A stretch of 64,000 nucleotides of DNA from Astrothelium macrocarpum (GCA_021030915.1 JAGEMR010000003.1:124001-188000); one strand, 5' to 3'; shown: positions 11,053 through 23,577, counted from the first letter of the stretch. Translations and numbers: made by a program. Notes: generated by a model from the sequence alone, not told the origin.

Positions 11053-14000
11053 ATGACGCAGTCCGTGTCCTCTGACCCTGATCATGTCTTAGCGAAGTTC
11101 AAGGAAAAAATTGAAGAACTTACCTTGAAGGAAGCCCTTTCCGAGCGGAAATTCATACTAGTGCAAGAACTATCAGACTGGTTGAGGAGCGAAGTCCTCA
11201 CGAGCCCAGATGTGCAACAGGTTGACTGTCTTCTGCGATATGCGTATCGGAACTTTGATAAAAATAATCCTTCATTTCCAATCTCCAAAGGCAGTTTCAG
11301 AGCCGACAATGAACATTGCTGCTTGCTCGTCTTCTGTATTCTGCTGGAAATCGGTCATGCCGAGCTTACAGATAGTTTCCTAAAGCACCAACTAGTTGAC
11401 AGCTCATTGCCTATTGAACTGTATACGCTGAAGAAGAAGCTAGCCCGCATCATCGGAGACGACGCCTCCGACGTAGCAGGCAGATTCGATGAAAGACAGT
11501 GGAGCTACTGTCCAATGAAAATCAGCAATCGTATGTGTTTCAGTCTACAGGAAAAACATATGACACCGATTTCAAGATTGCGAGAGATCAACAAAAAAGG
11601 AGGGACAGCGAGACTATGGGAGATTGAAGTACCGGAGGAGTTTGTGGATCCAGAAGTGAAAAAAATTGTTCAAAGACAAGGTTATCAATACGATGGGAAG
11701 GGGCGACGGGTAAGCGTTATCTAAACCCCTGCCTTATTTTAAAGATTTATGATTTGCATATTAACATGATTTAACAGTACTATGAATTTGCCTTGAAATC
11801 CTACACTGAAGACCGTAAAGAGATTTTCGATAATGAAAAGGATGCTTTTCAAGGCCTAGTTGAGAATAAAGGCATGATACGATACCTTGGCTATTACACA
11901 CAGAACATATTCTCATCTGCGCCGGAGCAACGAAGGAACTCATCTGACGGTCTAAGTCAAGACTGTTCCCTCAACTCCTCGTTGAACATCATTCTCGAAT
12001 ACGCGGAATGTGACCTGGATAGCTACTTCGTTCGGCTCGCGAGGCCACCGCCACAGCAGAAAGAAATCGAGAGATTCTGGTCCAGTCTCTTCGAAGTCGG
12101 CGACGCCATTAGAGGAGTTCATAGTTTCAAGAAAACAACCGCAGGTGTCGAGAGAGAATACCATGGGTGAGCTTTCTCCTTGAATCCCTTACTTTTAGCG
12201 TCTTTCTGACAAGTCAGATGGCATGCCGACATCAAGCCTGAGAATATCTTGTTCCTGGATGGCAAATTCAAGCTTGCAGATCCTGGCTTTACAAGGTTTA
12301 AGATGAAAGAAAATAAAGGTCATGATAAACGTCCAAGGCAAAAAATAAAGGGAGGGACGAAGACATATGGTATGTGTATTGACTTATACTACAATGTAGC
12401 CGTATTTATACCAGTCTTGTATCTAATTTAGCTCATCTAGGTGCTCCAGAGCAACACAAATGGCCAGGGAATGATCCAGATGACGTTTCACAATCCATTG
12501 ACATCTGGTCCTTCGCATGTGTTCTTTCCATTGCAGCTACTTGGGTGGTACTTGGTCCTTTCGGTATTTCAGAGTTTAGCGCTTGTAGGACAAACAGCAG
12601 CAGGGATTCTCAGGGCGTCTGCGAGCTGGGGGCAAACGACTGTTTCCACGACGGCATTGATGTGCTGGATACCGTAACACGATGGCATAAGTATCTGCGA
12701 TTGATTAAGAGGACCACTGACACCGTCACAAGTCGCGTCCTCGATCTCGTGGATGAGTGCATGCTCTGCCACTGGGAAAAGCGGATAGATGCAGACACTC
12801 TCTGTAACAAGTTGGAAACGATCTTGCAGGATAGTATGAATGGCCCTCGACATGATTTGGAAAGGGACATTGAGCAAATGCTACTTACAGTCGATGAACA
12901 GGCAACGCGTCGATCCAAAACGTCGTCTGATTCAAAAGAGCTTGGGCAACCGCTGGTGTCTTCGGAGAAATCTACAAAGCAGACCCTGAAGAATCTTCAT
13001 TTGCTACCAACAACGCACAGATCCTCGAGCGAAACTTCTTCCTCGGCAGAACAAAAATTTACAACTCATTCCGAACGGCTTGTATCTGTGATGACGAGTC
13101 CCGCTAAAAGAAGCGAGCGAGCGCAAAATTCCCAAACAGCACAACGATTCAACCATACTCAAGCGCTGCCTAAATTGAACATCAGCCACATCGAAAATAG
13201 CACAGATGGGACTGATTTGCGTATCAATGGCGGACATTCTCCATTGCTTGAGACTTTTCCTAATGGATGGAAATGGACAATCGATGACATTCGGGCAAGC
13301 CCACCGCAAAGGTCGCGACTCCCTTTCATGCGTTCGGGAAAACGATCTCAAAGCGATTTACTGAGACAGTATTGGGAGAATGATCAAAGGCATATCGTAA
13401 GTACTTCCTAGGTTCTATCTTTTTGATATCAGAGTTAAACCCACACGTGTCAGCAATTCCTTGTAGACAACGGAGGCTCTATGAGTGAACACTGGGAGCG
13501 GGCTACGGTAGTGCTGGAGACATTAGCACACCTTGCTTCGCAGCACACCAAGGATGGTGCGGATCTGTGTTTTGTATTTGGATCTCATAGACTCGAAGGT
13601 AAGAAGAGGCATGTTGATTTTGGTCGAGCGATGAAAAAGGTAAAAGCGGACGGAGCCCCAGGCCTAAATACGGATATGTGGACAGCGTTGCAACGTGTCT
13701 TGAACCAGTATCACTGCGACATCAAAAACTGTCAGAAATACAACAACAGAGAGAAGTGTTTGACGATAATTGTCTTGACAGACGGTATCTGGGCGGGAAT
13801 GCGGCATAAAGAAGCTGTAGGGGCGAATGTCATTGAATTCTTGAAAAATCTTCAAGGCACTCTGAAAAACAACCTCGAGCACCGGCCCTTGAGTATTGAG
13901 TTTGTTTATTTTGGGGATGATGCCGCAGCTGAGCATCGGCTAAAAATGTTAGACGACGGCTTAACTTGGGAAGGAGTTCCGTAAGTCATTCTCCCGCCTT

Positions 14001-14248
14001 TCCTACCGTGAAAAACCCCTCAACTTGGCATTGTAAATACTTGCTGAGTACAACACAGAGATGTTATTGACATTGAGCATGAAAGCGGAAACGCGTACAA
14101 AATGCTGCTTGGAAGCTGTTCTCAGGATTGGGATATGTTGAACGACAGCTCTATCATTTCTTCTGGTGATAATTCGGACGACTCTACGCATTCACACGCA
14201 CAAAATTCACAGCCCTTTCTCATATCTCCTCGTCAAGAACTCAAATAA
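11053..14248 (+). CDS. Protein kinase-like / von Willebrand A fusion protein
   Basis: Model: exons 11053-11709, 11778-12166, 12218-12369, 12441-13396, 13454-13980 and 14059-14248; all five introns keep frame, giving 956 residues. Residues 1-200 are a helical leader ending in the linker segment INKKGGTARLWEIEVPEEF. The kinase fold follows: Lys226 in FALKSY, HADIKPENIL with Asp353 and Asn358, DPG at 370-372 in place of DFG, APE at 401-403 and DIWSFACV. HAD/DPG replacing HRD/DFG is, from memory of the family, usual in this fungal group; activity is uncertain. A Ser-rich linker (about 520-718) leads to a vWA domain at 719: FLVDNGGSM (a MIDAS-like site, DxGxS), a TDMWTAL threonine and IVLTDG. The protein probably acts in the cytoplasm as a scaffold or signalling protein. 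Related fusions are widespread but functionally uncharacterised in ascomycetes. Confidence 0.85.
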
Positions 14249-15463
14249 CGGCAAACTAAGAGCCATTGGCTTTTCCGACGATGCTCAGATGTATCTGGAA
14301 ATGGAGCCTTATCTATCTGTCTTGCAGCTTTGCTGGTCTTAAACCCTCCGCAAGCCAGTTACACATTCAACCGTTCTTGCATATGCATACAAGAAATGGT
14401 CAGAACTCAGCGGCACTTGTTCTACTGTGTCACATGTTCCATTTATAGCGGTGTACTACGTCAAAGTGTTAGGGCGATCTCGAAGGGAACAATTCCTTTG
14501 TAGGATTGTAGCTTTCGCGGCGCCAAAGACGGATCCGTTCGAAAGACTGGTCTCTCTCTAAGGAGAGGCTACCGAGGTTGCAGCTACGGAACCGCGTCGC
14601 TTGACAGAGTTTTGTTCCGCACTTATCTTGGATATGTTCAGTTTTCATTCGTCAGCGACCACAACAACAGGGCTGGCGTATGACGCTAAAATGCCTGAAA
14701 TACTGGGGAAAGTATTTTTATGAGCAGGCTTTAAGCTCTAAATATATGGGCTTTGAGATACCTCACCTGTGCGTGCGCAAGGAAGAATATTGCAAATATT
14801 GAAGGCGCGCAGAAATGCGCCGACAAGTCAAAATGCCACATTGAGTCGTCGGAGGGCCAGATATCTAAACGAGAAGACGTTCAGCATGCGCACACTCCAC
14901 TTCATCTCCCTACTTCCCATACCCATAACAGTGAGGTGGACAAAGTCAATGAGCTCGCAAGACCTGAGACCCTACACAAGCCAGGCATACTCTTGGACAA
15001 TAACACGTCTGATGACATCGATCCGCTGTTCAACCAAAAAGAAGCTTTACGAGCTATTGAAGACGGTGAAGACTACATCACAGCTAGACTGGCAGTACGG
15101 CATTACGTTGTCGGTGATGTTGCTTACCTTGTCAGTGAATGAGGCTTTTCGTATCAGCCTTTTCAATTCAAGAAGCTGAAGACTGGCAGCTTCATCTGGC
15201 CGTGCTGCCTAGGGTTTTGCTTGAAGCTCATTAATCAGTGGAATGATTGGTGGCTTTGCTGTGGGCTTCCTAGAATCAACTTCTGAAAAGATTGCTCTAC
15301 TTTGCGGCATCAGAACAAACTCGGCGTCAGGTTGTATCTCTAATTGGAACAGGTCTGTGTGTTCACTAGTGGATTGTATTGTTGTATGTAGGTCGGAGCT
15401 AGCTTGTAAAAAGTGAAGTCATAGCCTCCCTCTTGGTCACATGACCAACTAGTAACTCCTTCC

Positions 15464-15630
15464 ATAACACTTGGCTTGGTCACGAGCAACCCCGAGCACA
15501 AGTTCCTCCAAGTGCCTGTGCTGACGAAGAGTCAGACCTTCAGACGAGGAGAAGTGCTCCACTATGGGGAGATCACGGACAGCAAGGGGTGGGTATCCAG
15601 GTTGAAAAAGCAGTGGATTACCACTGAATG
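15464..15630 (+). pseudogene. Orphan coding-like segment
   Basis: From after a stop near 15463 to TGA at 15628-15630 one frame reads as ordinary protein, including HKFLQVPVLTKSQTFRRGE, then LHYGEITDSKGWVSRLKKQW. Composition and codon use look coding, unlike the flanks. No start codon or second exon could be attached. It may be the 3' exon of a lost gene. I do not recognise the family. Confidence 0.35.
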
Positions 15631-15945
15631 AAATATTAGTGCCGTATCGCTACGGCCTGATTTCCTTGCGATACATGGGAGTCTTTCCCATCTATTACGT
15701 AGACTCGCCTGCATGTAGAAGTGGAATTATACGAGGCTTATGTATGATAGGCGATCCGGCCTATGCTGAAACAGGACTGGTTTCGAAATATCCTGCTATT
15801 GTGTATGGACGAAATTTTAGAGTGAGGGCTTTCACACTTGATCATGTGTGACAACGTCATTCGCAGGATTCTGCTTTTTCCTCACGGAGATGAGCACACA
15901 CCTTCATCCTTTGGTGGAAATTGAGCCATGGCTCTTTTCTTCATT

Positions 15946-16080
15946 TTCTAGACGAATATGGTACTTACCCTTCTAGATCTCAAAGCCAATGGCTTTGATA
16001 TTGGCGTAGACGAACAATAGAAAAATCAGGTAATTAATGAAGAGCATGCTCCTTTCGTAAATGACCTGAGAGAAGTATTG
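15946..16080 (+). pseudogene. Decayed partial copy of the CorA-like gene's first exon
   Basis: Compared directly with 8105-8280: both begin with a TTTTCTAGA-G/C-GAA acceptor-like stretch, share a segment reading AATCTCAAGGCCGATAGC or its variant with TTTGATATTGGCGT, then GACGAACA or AACGAACA, and end near a GAGGAACATGC-like segment. The copy has in-frame stops and a deletion of the sequence between ATGG and the CTCAAAGCC part. A weaker similarity continues near 16135-16165 (ATAATACA-TAGCTC) with 8850-8875. This is a segmental duplicate that has lost function. Confidence 0.6.
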
Positions 16081-16691
16081 ATCTTACCAAGCCTATTACA
16101 TTTCAAAGTCAACCAATTTGAGGAAGGACGTTAACATAATACAATAGCTCGTGAGGGGCCATCCAACCGAAGGTGCTGCGCGGAGAAAAAGTACCAAACA
16201 GGTCTAGAAATCCTCTCATCTTGTTCGACAGTAACGAGGTCGATACTTCGACGCTAAGAACGCTATTCCATCTCTCGCCAAGCGGAAAGGAGGCTGAAAT
16301 CAGCCGATTTTATAAACGCGCAGAATCAACCCATACTGTTTAGTCCACATTAGCAGCGGCACGGGTAAGACGCAGAAAGAGCAAAATCAGTCCCCGTAAC
16401 AAGAAATCCCACATTTAAGGCGATGCAGCTCCACACGGGTGAAGATTATTAGCATTGCGCCACGTCGTAAGTGACATATGTTAGCACAAGCCAAGCTGAA
16501 CAGCTGTGAACAAGGCTGGCGGCTATCAATTGAACCTTAAAAGCCGGCTGTGTCCTGATATCTAGTATGTAGACTCGTTTATCTCGTTCTGTACGCATAT
16601 TTAGCCAATTTCCTCTTTATAGGGGTTAAGTTGTCCAAACGCTACAAGTCTTTGCCATCCAGCGACATAGCATATACCTTGCACTACAGCG

Positions 16692-17607
16692 ATGACACAA
16701 GCCTGCTACTACCCAAATGGAAGTTCAAGCTCAGGCTCAGGCTACACACCTTGCGACGCTTCAGCCGAATTTAGCGCCTGTTGTTCGTCCACTGATGTCT
16801 GCGTAAGCAATGGGTATTGCTTTTCACAGGGCATAGCAGAAAACTCATGGAGTAATCTGCTACAGCGGGCACTGTGTACAGACCAAGCATGGGAAAGCAG
16901 TTCATGTCCTCAATTCTGCAAGGACGGTACGGACATGATGCTCGGCAGCCCCGTTCCTCGTTACATTTTGCAGAAGCACCTGCTAACGAGCCCTGAAAGT
17001 ATCGTCCGATAGCACAAACACGGTAGCTCTGGCCATCGACGCCCTGATCGGCTAGTTCTGTTGTGGCTATTCCGGGCAGCCTCCTTTCAACTCGACAACA
17101 GGACAATGTGTTGAATCGACGCAAATCTCGCCCGATCGGCCCTTTGGTACCGAGCCCTTCACACTCGATGAAGGCAAAATCATCTACAATCGCTCCAATG
17201 GAGCCACCCTGGCAACTGGCACGCAGCTAAATGCCAGCGTAACCTACATCACCTCAAGCGTCACGTGTACTGGAAAAAGTGGAGATGATTCAAATGTAGC
17301 AAAGATTGCTGCAGGAATCGCTGTTCCCCTCGGCATGCTTCTGATGGCCGCGCTGATGGCCGCGCTGATAGCTCTGCTGTTTCTGTTGAATAAATTGGAG
17401 ACTCTGGAGAGAAGACCGCGAGAGCAACCACAGGTGTCTATCAGAGAGAGCAACCAGTTGCTGCATCCTTACGCGCAATTGCCTTGCTCGCAACTTCCTA
17501 TAGAGACACAGAAATGTGAACTCGGGAATGAACAGACGTATGAGACAGATGGGGTTCCACGCAGCGAAATTCCAGGCTCAGAACTACCCAGGTCACGGCC
17601 TCGATAG
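16692..17607 (+). pseudogene. Cys-rich single-pass membrane protein, interrupted by an in-frame TAG
   Basis: Exon 16692-16926 and exon 17000-17607 join in frame. The N-terminal part has CYYPNGSSSSGSGYTPCDAS, CCSSTDVCVSNGYCF and a later FCCGYSG, the pattern of a fungal extracellular Cys-rich domain. A hydrophobic helix (codons about 17296-17390) and a charged tail with PRSEIPGSELP repeats follow, as in fungal plasma-membrane sensors of unknown role. A TAG at 17053-17055 falls just before FCCGYSG where the frame is otherwise open on both sides; CAG to TAG would explain it. No signal peptide is visible at the ATG chosen, so a 5' exon may be missing. The membrane helix contains a perfect 12-base tandem duplication (MAALMAAL). 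An unusual intron could hide the stop, but the only GT..TAG candidates are 33-57 bases and do not fit the frame well. Confidence 0.6.
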
Positions 17608-18874
17608 GCTCAGAGTAGGAGATGTGACTGATATGACGTCCGTTTCAGGAGTCAATCCGATTCAGCGTATCGTCGTTCCCTGATTTACGAAAGCAAGTTA
17701 AGAAAGCTCAACATTTGCGATACCATGTGAAGGCAGTGAATTATCCAGCCTGCGTACATTCTCAGCTCTGGCCGCTGCTCTTAAATAATGACCGCGTCAA
17801 TGCTGTCGATTGCTTGAATAGGATATAGCAAAGTTGAAGGACCGGAAATGGCTTGTTGTAGCTAGTGTATTTTTGAAGTGATTTTGGACAAATTTAATGG
17901 TTCGAAGCTGGGAGGAGGCGAACATGAATATGCAATATTATAAGGTTCGACGTAGATAAGTCAATTATTCAAATAAAAGATGTCGAGAGGTTGAGGTGCG
18001 AACCTCTAATTCCTGAGGTGTGTTATCTCTGTAGTGTTGATCAAGATAGACGTAAAATGGGTGAATCTTCGAATAGAGTACGTAAGTCATGGAGATCCGT
18101 GCGTCTACTTTGAAGCGCAAATGACTGGGGACTGACGAAACAGAAACCCACTTGTGTCTTGCAAATTTCCTTTTCCACACCTAATGTTCCTTTTAGCATC
18201 CACAAAACTACTACGCGAGTATTTCATCCATGCCAGAAAGCCGAGTTTTGAAGTTCGGATCGAGATTATGCCACCAGGACCTAGGAGTTATTTTGATACA
18301 ATGCTGTAGGCTGTAAAGCCCCACTCTGGTGAAGGAGGGAAGTTATAGTGTTGGCGATAGTATGTATAACAAGTCTGTCTGACAAGTCCATTAGGCTTTC
18401 TCAACCTCGCAATGGTTGCCTTTGGGACCATCGCTAGTCATGAACGCTTGAACGCTTTGACTACGATTGTAAGTAAAATGTCTTAAAATTTTGAAGGTTT
18501 CCCTTCGGGGAGTATGGACCGTTAATTGCAAAGTGAGTAGCTGAGGTGTGCATACCCAAAATGAGCAAATCTCTAGCCAGATGTACGACTCGACAAAAAT
18601 CTTAGCTATGGGAGCTTTATAGCTATCCAACAGATCCTTGGAGGCCAATGCCATCTCAACACTCCCAGTCAGACCCGAATATCCTTCGCTTTCGCACATA
18701 CAACCAATGGTCGACAAGGTAGCATACAGTGGTAAGCCCACTGCTTCAAAGATGGTTATCCTTGTAGCACTTGAATGGTCCCGGCCCGCCCGGCCGCTCT
18801 TATGCTCTGCTCTTCGTTAAACACTTATCCGGATCGTGTTTCGTGCTACTCGAGGCCCGCCATTCTCAGGGGGC
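17608..18874. other. Intergenic, no supported gene
   Basis: About 1.3 kb. A 116-codon minus-strand frame at 18391-18741 lacks an ATG at its first codon and has no recognisable motif. Nothing else supports a gene. Confidence 0.5.
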
Positions 18875-19147
18875 TCACTGTTGTGGAAGGCGCTCAAAGG
18901 AACGCTCCTTGACTAGGTTGCAGGTATTAAGATAAAGGTTAAGCCCCCGACTATCTTTCAACAGCCCGGACTGGTTCCACGCGCCGGTGCCCATATTCTG
19001 AAACCGATTGTGATCATGACTATTCACGCAATTCGTGTGTCCAGTGTTCAAAAGAGGGTAGTCTTTGTCGTTAACGTGGTGTAGAACGTTCGATATACAA
19101 GCGACCAGGAGGCTTGTAGCCGATAGAAAAAGTGTGGTGATTCTCAT
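18875..19147 (-). CDS. Possible small secreted protein
   Basis: An ATG-initiated frame of 90 codons. Residues 1-18 (MRITTLFLSATSLLVACI) look like a signal peptide, followed by a short polar mature part with three or four cysteines and no further hydrophobic stretch. That is the general look of small secreted fungal proteins, some of which are effectors. No family is recognised, a downstream exon cannot be excluded, and short frames with a hydrophobic start arise by chance, so this is tentative. Confidence 0.35.
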   Translation of the reverse strand: MRITTLFLSATSLLVACISNVLHHVNDKDYPLLNTGHTNCVNSHDHNRFQNMGTGAWNQSGLLKDSRGLNLYLNTCNLVKERSFERLPQQ

Positions 19148-20336
19148 ATTGCGTAGTGTGATGCAAGTCTAAAATTTGACATTAGTAAGACAATGTCAGA
19201 AGGCCAAGTGATCGGGTTCGCACGGGAATGAAGCAAATGGGCCGACAGGATAAGTAGAGTTCCAGGAGACTCACTGTCCATTTTATCTCTGATTATGTTT
19301 TGGCTTGAGAAGAAGTTGGCGCAAGATTGCACAATAAGTTTATGGTAGGACAGACTTTAGCAAATTTGAGGGGCCGAAAGAGAGAAAAAGGGCATCTTAG
19401 ACGCTTCACTAAATAGGATCTTCACAAATGTAGCAACTTTCATCGTTCTACCTAGGTAGCTTGGACTGTGTGTCCAGGTCAGAGTCTTCCACAGGTTTCG
19501 CGCTTCTCTGCAGTGATGGAAAGGAATCGTAGAGGCGATTATATCGAGCGGTTCTGCGTGCCGTAATAACCGAACTAACAATTGAAGGATTTGAGCCAAA
19601 TGGTAAATCGTTGAGGGTGATAATGCAGGGACTTAATCCTGGAACCAAAGTTTCGGAGCTTGGCGTGTTCCAGCTATTGCTTAAAACTGACAAATGCTCT
19701 CATCAGAGCCAATTCACCAAAGGCACATAGTAAGACATCATGGCGGAGTTGGTCGCATGGTCAGAACATGGGGCTACACACAATGTAGGTGGGTACGGGG
19801 CGATGGCTCAATAGTCTGACCAGACACCAAGTAATGGGTAACTTCACAGATAAAGATCGTACCGACGCGATGAGAGCCCATCTTCTCACCGATTTTCCGT
19901 TCCCTCGCTTGCCATTCCGCAAGATAATTATGCAGGTTGGAAATTCAGATAGTAAGCTCTCAAAACGCCGGGCGCCGTAATTCATTTATTCAACACCCAG
20001 AGATATCCGATTCCCACCTCCATGTGCTCGTTTCCGGGGCCATTAGGGGCTTAGGATACGGAGACCGCATATCTGGAGAAGACGTTGCAGACATTGTAGT
20101 ATTTACTTGAAGAGCATGCAACGCTTGGACTGGCGCTGGAAGGAGTTATTAGGAGAGCAAAAAGCAAGATCCGAATCCTGGAGTAGAAATAGAGAGTGCA
20201 GCTAAGATATATCATTTCTTTAAGGCTGCTATCCATTAATCGGAAGACTCGAAGTTGCTCCATGTTGAACTATGTTTGTAATTCTGCTTTCTTACTCCAA
20301 GTGAAAAGCTCGACAATGAAACGGCAACCTGCCACT
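19148..20336. other. Intergenic, no supported gene
   Basis: About 1.2 kb downstream of the MFS gene. Frames at 19357-19693 and 19761-19985 overlap antisense frames and show no motifs. I see no repeats or RNA genes. Confidence 0.5.
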
Positions 20337-22521
20337 TCAGTGCATTTTGTTTCGGTCTGCATATTGCGTGTTTTCAAGATATACCTCGATCTGTTTGATG
20401 ATTAGTTTCGTTGTCAGGTATGACGGCGACGTGGACCTCACCTTTTTGTTCATCTTCTTATCAACATCCTTACAGCAGGCACAAGCGACTAGGCCTACTA
20501 TGCCGAAAGCTAAGGAGGTCATCGCAACCATACTGCGCAAAGAGTCAGGCACAATGTCTTGCTAGGAAAGGACCGAAGTCTTACAAGATAGACCTGCAGT
20601 AGGAATCATTGACTGCCGGAGTCACAGCGGAAACAATTTTGGAACTGTAAGAAGTTGCAAGAGTTGAGCTGCTGATGGCAGTCAGAAGTTGAGGCAGCTG
20701 GGATTGGGGAAGACCGGCTGCCGCTGCGGCGGGAGGGACGCGTTTTGCAAGCTCGTCTGCCAACGTATTGTCCAGCACCGTCGTGTACACTGCCGTTGCA
20801 ACTAGAGCATCCCATTAGACTTTCCAGCGCCATCGTGAGTTGATGAAATTCTTACCAGCGCCAGCAGCATATCTTATCGATCCTGAAATACCGCCTGCAA
20901 TGCCCAAATCTTTGTGCTCCACTCCCATTTGCGTAATAGCAATGGAGAGATAGATTGCGTATCCCAAGCCCATCTGAGAAAGGAAAACGAAAGCAAGCAT
21001 AGTTCCCTGGTTATCAGGCGTCACCAAAGCCAATAAAGATCCAAAAACGACCATGATGAAAGATGCTCCGGTGAGTTGCCATTGCCAATGTCTGATTCTG
21101 TTGCCGAGAAGTGTTAAAAGGATTGCGCCAGTTAGAATAGCGAAACCTTGAGGGAGTGAAAGCACGACTGCTTTCTTCCAATTTGTACCTCCATCACTGT
21201 CCACGCCGTTGCTCGTGTAAAACGTGGTAATCATAAGAGGCCATATAATACTGCTTGAATAATAAAACATATTCACAACTCCAAGTGCGATAACGGGCGC
21301 AGTAAAATCCCTTCCCCATGAAGATGTGAAAACTTTGGAGGGCGTAATGGGATGTTTGGGTACAAATGTCTCCCATAGAGCGAAGACAATGAGGAAGAAG
21401 AAGCCGACGACAAGAGGTGCAACAACATGTGTATCCGAAGACTTGTATACACCGGCCCAAACGATGCCTATAAGTACCGGAACGCAACCGCAGGTGAACA
21501 GAATCATCCCTATCGAGTCAGTCGTCTTATTTAATCCCGGAGCTTGTAATCATCTTACCAAGGTAATCGAGCTCTCTCAAAGCTTGTCTAGAAGATAGTC
21601 CAGCACTGTCACATTATCAGCCAAGCCTTTAAACTGATGCACGGTAACTTACGGCCGAGCCGGTGGGAAGTAGAGGAATAGAAGTCCAAGGAAGGATAGG
21701 AACTGACAGATGGCCATCGCCCAGAAATTCCACTGCCAGCTACCTTGGTACCAGCCAAATCTCGCCGTGACCGGAGCCACTATGACAGTGACATAGATCA
21801 TGGCGTCCGCCATGACGACCCCAATGTGTCTCCATTTATTTGGCAGCAGCTCTGGGAGTGCAAATGCAGCCATCTACGACACAATTAGAAGGCTCGAGGA
21901 ATCAAACGTATTAGGCATACTTGGCACAAGGCACCGCCAAAACCAACTACGGCCATTCCGGCAGTCACTTGGTTACTAGTCTTTGCAGAAGCCATGACAA
22001 TATTTCCGACGACACAAATCTAGCATCATTTAGCATAGATGCTTTTTCTAAGCGCGTCACTCTTCGGCAAAAACCCACCAAATTACCAATCACCAAGAAC
22101 CATCGGCGTCCCAGTAAATCGGAGTTTGGTCCAAACCACATGAACGATATGGTGATCGCTATCGTCCATGCTGGGACATACCAGATGTAGCCTTTCGGAT
22201 CACCCAGGCTTGTCGAAAGTTGAGCCCCAATTGCTGACACTACCGGAACTCCCCAGAATGAAAGGCCATACCCGCTCGATAGGATCTAATTGCATTAACG
22301 TCAGCATGTCTCGACTTGAGCTAGTCAAATGAACCTTAAATCGACGCATAACTTACAAGGCAGACGATCCATGTTTTCAAGGTAACGACCGGTTCAACCT
22401 CTTCCTCAGACAGAGACAGTTTTTCATCTGCAAGGCGCTCCTCTTTGTCGCTTGCTTCTACTTCTGTCTGCTTCGGCTCTCTGCCTGTCGGAGTTTTGCT
22501 GACGATGCTTTTGTCTGACAT
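20337..22521 (-). CDS. MFS efflux transporter, TRI12-like
   Basis: Nine exons in transcript order: 22357-22521, 22079-22285, 21921-22019, 21653-21873, 21559-21605, 20856-21509, 20594-20801, 20442-20532 and 20337-20390; all joins keep frame and give 581 residues, the usual size. After an acidic cytosolic leader come about 14 membrane helices. The MFS cytoplasmic motif appears as GPNSDLLGRRWFLVIGN; later landmarks are PARPAGLSSRQALRELDYLG, GGISGSIRYAAGA joined to VATAVYTTVLDN, and a short charged tail IEVYLENTQYADRNKMH that matches my memory of this family's C-terminus. TRI12-type pumps export trichothecenes, siderophores or other small molecules at the plasma membrane. No biosynthetic gene is directly adjacent; the terpene genes lie more than 20 kb away, so a substrate cannot be assigned. 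Confidence 0.92.
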
Positions 22522-23577
22522 ATTTTGCTAAGTTATTGCAAGAGAAAAAGAAAATTCGCCATGGGATGCAGGGAAAAAAAGGGTACTAGAATGATGGACA
22601 CCACGAGGGAAATCCTGGATAGTCACTCATTAGGAACGGCCTATTTCACATTCAGACCAACGCGGACGCTTGTCAATCAGGAACCTTCCACTTCGGACCT
22701 CTAAGCCTGTACATGGTGTTGCACTATGAAGGCCGACTCATGTGACATTACGCAACAAAGGCTCGGCGCGCACGACTACGCCATAGCTGGAAAGACCGAC
22801 GCCACGGTCCATGACCCGTTTTTTTTTTTTTTCTAATATCGCGGATTGCTAAGAGGAACTCATTACTCGTGAATGGTATATCATTGCACTAATAGGTTTA
22901 AGCAAGGACAGGGATTGTGAATGGATGCAGGACTAAGACATTAGTGCTCCACCAGTCCCGGCTCCTCGCTACCGGCAGCATTGGCGGATGCAGCTAAACC
23001 TACCCAGGAACTTCCTTTGCTTCCGAACACAATCCTTGTCACTCCACGGGCCCTCCGCTCTGGTACCTCATGTATCATTCGTGGACACATTACATCCAAG
23101 TCATTGATGTGCACACTGAGCGTGTTTCATGATTCATTGTTGCGGATTATGTGGAGCAAGTTTTTTCTGGGCATTTTTTAGATGCAGGTGTGTAAAGGTC
23201 CTGATTATTTACTACATTGTTTCAGATTTTCTCGGGGCAATTACCGTAGGACGGCCAATGAACCAGACATGAAGCTCGCTGCTGCAAGCATGCATGCACA
23301 CCTTCCATTGTTCCGTATGGCCAGAGATAGAGGGAAATGGAAAATGGCAATACAAAAGTACAGCGGTCTATGCAAGGCTGGCCGTAGCAACGATCCAAAG
23401 GACGGTGTCTTGGGCACGCCTTGGTTCGCACAATGGACGTCGTGAAATCATCTGCATGTCTGTTCGACATGGTTCTGGCGAGAAACTCGATAGCGCGGTA
23501 AGGCCTTTGCATCGAATGCGCCACCGTATCCTTAAAAATCTTTTGTATACCTTTCAACGTCCAGACCGATGAATCGC
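22522..23577. other. Intergenic region
   Basis: About 1 kb upstream of the MFS gene and downstream of the PTH11-like gene. It contains a T14 run at about 22819-22832. Plus-strand frames at 22981-23572 have no motifs and overlap antisense frames. Taken as promoter plus spacer. Confidence 0.5.

Larger units (their letters stand above)
14249..16691. other. Degenerate interval with gene fragments
   Basis: About 2.4 kb with no intact gene. It holds a 129-codon frame at 14753-15142 of unknown nature, a protein-like frame at about 15464-15630, a 70-codon frame at 15639-15851, and the decayed copy of the CorA-like exon near 15946-16080. The pattern suggests accumulated remnants of accessory genes. 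No RNA genes were seen. Confidence 0.5.
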
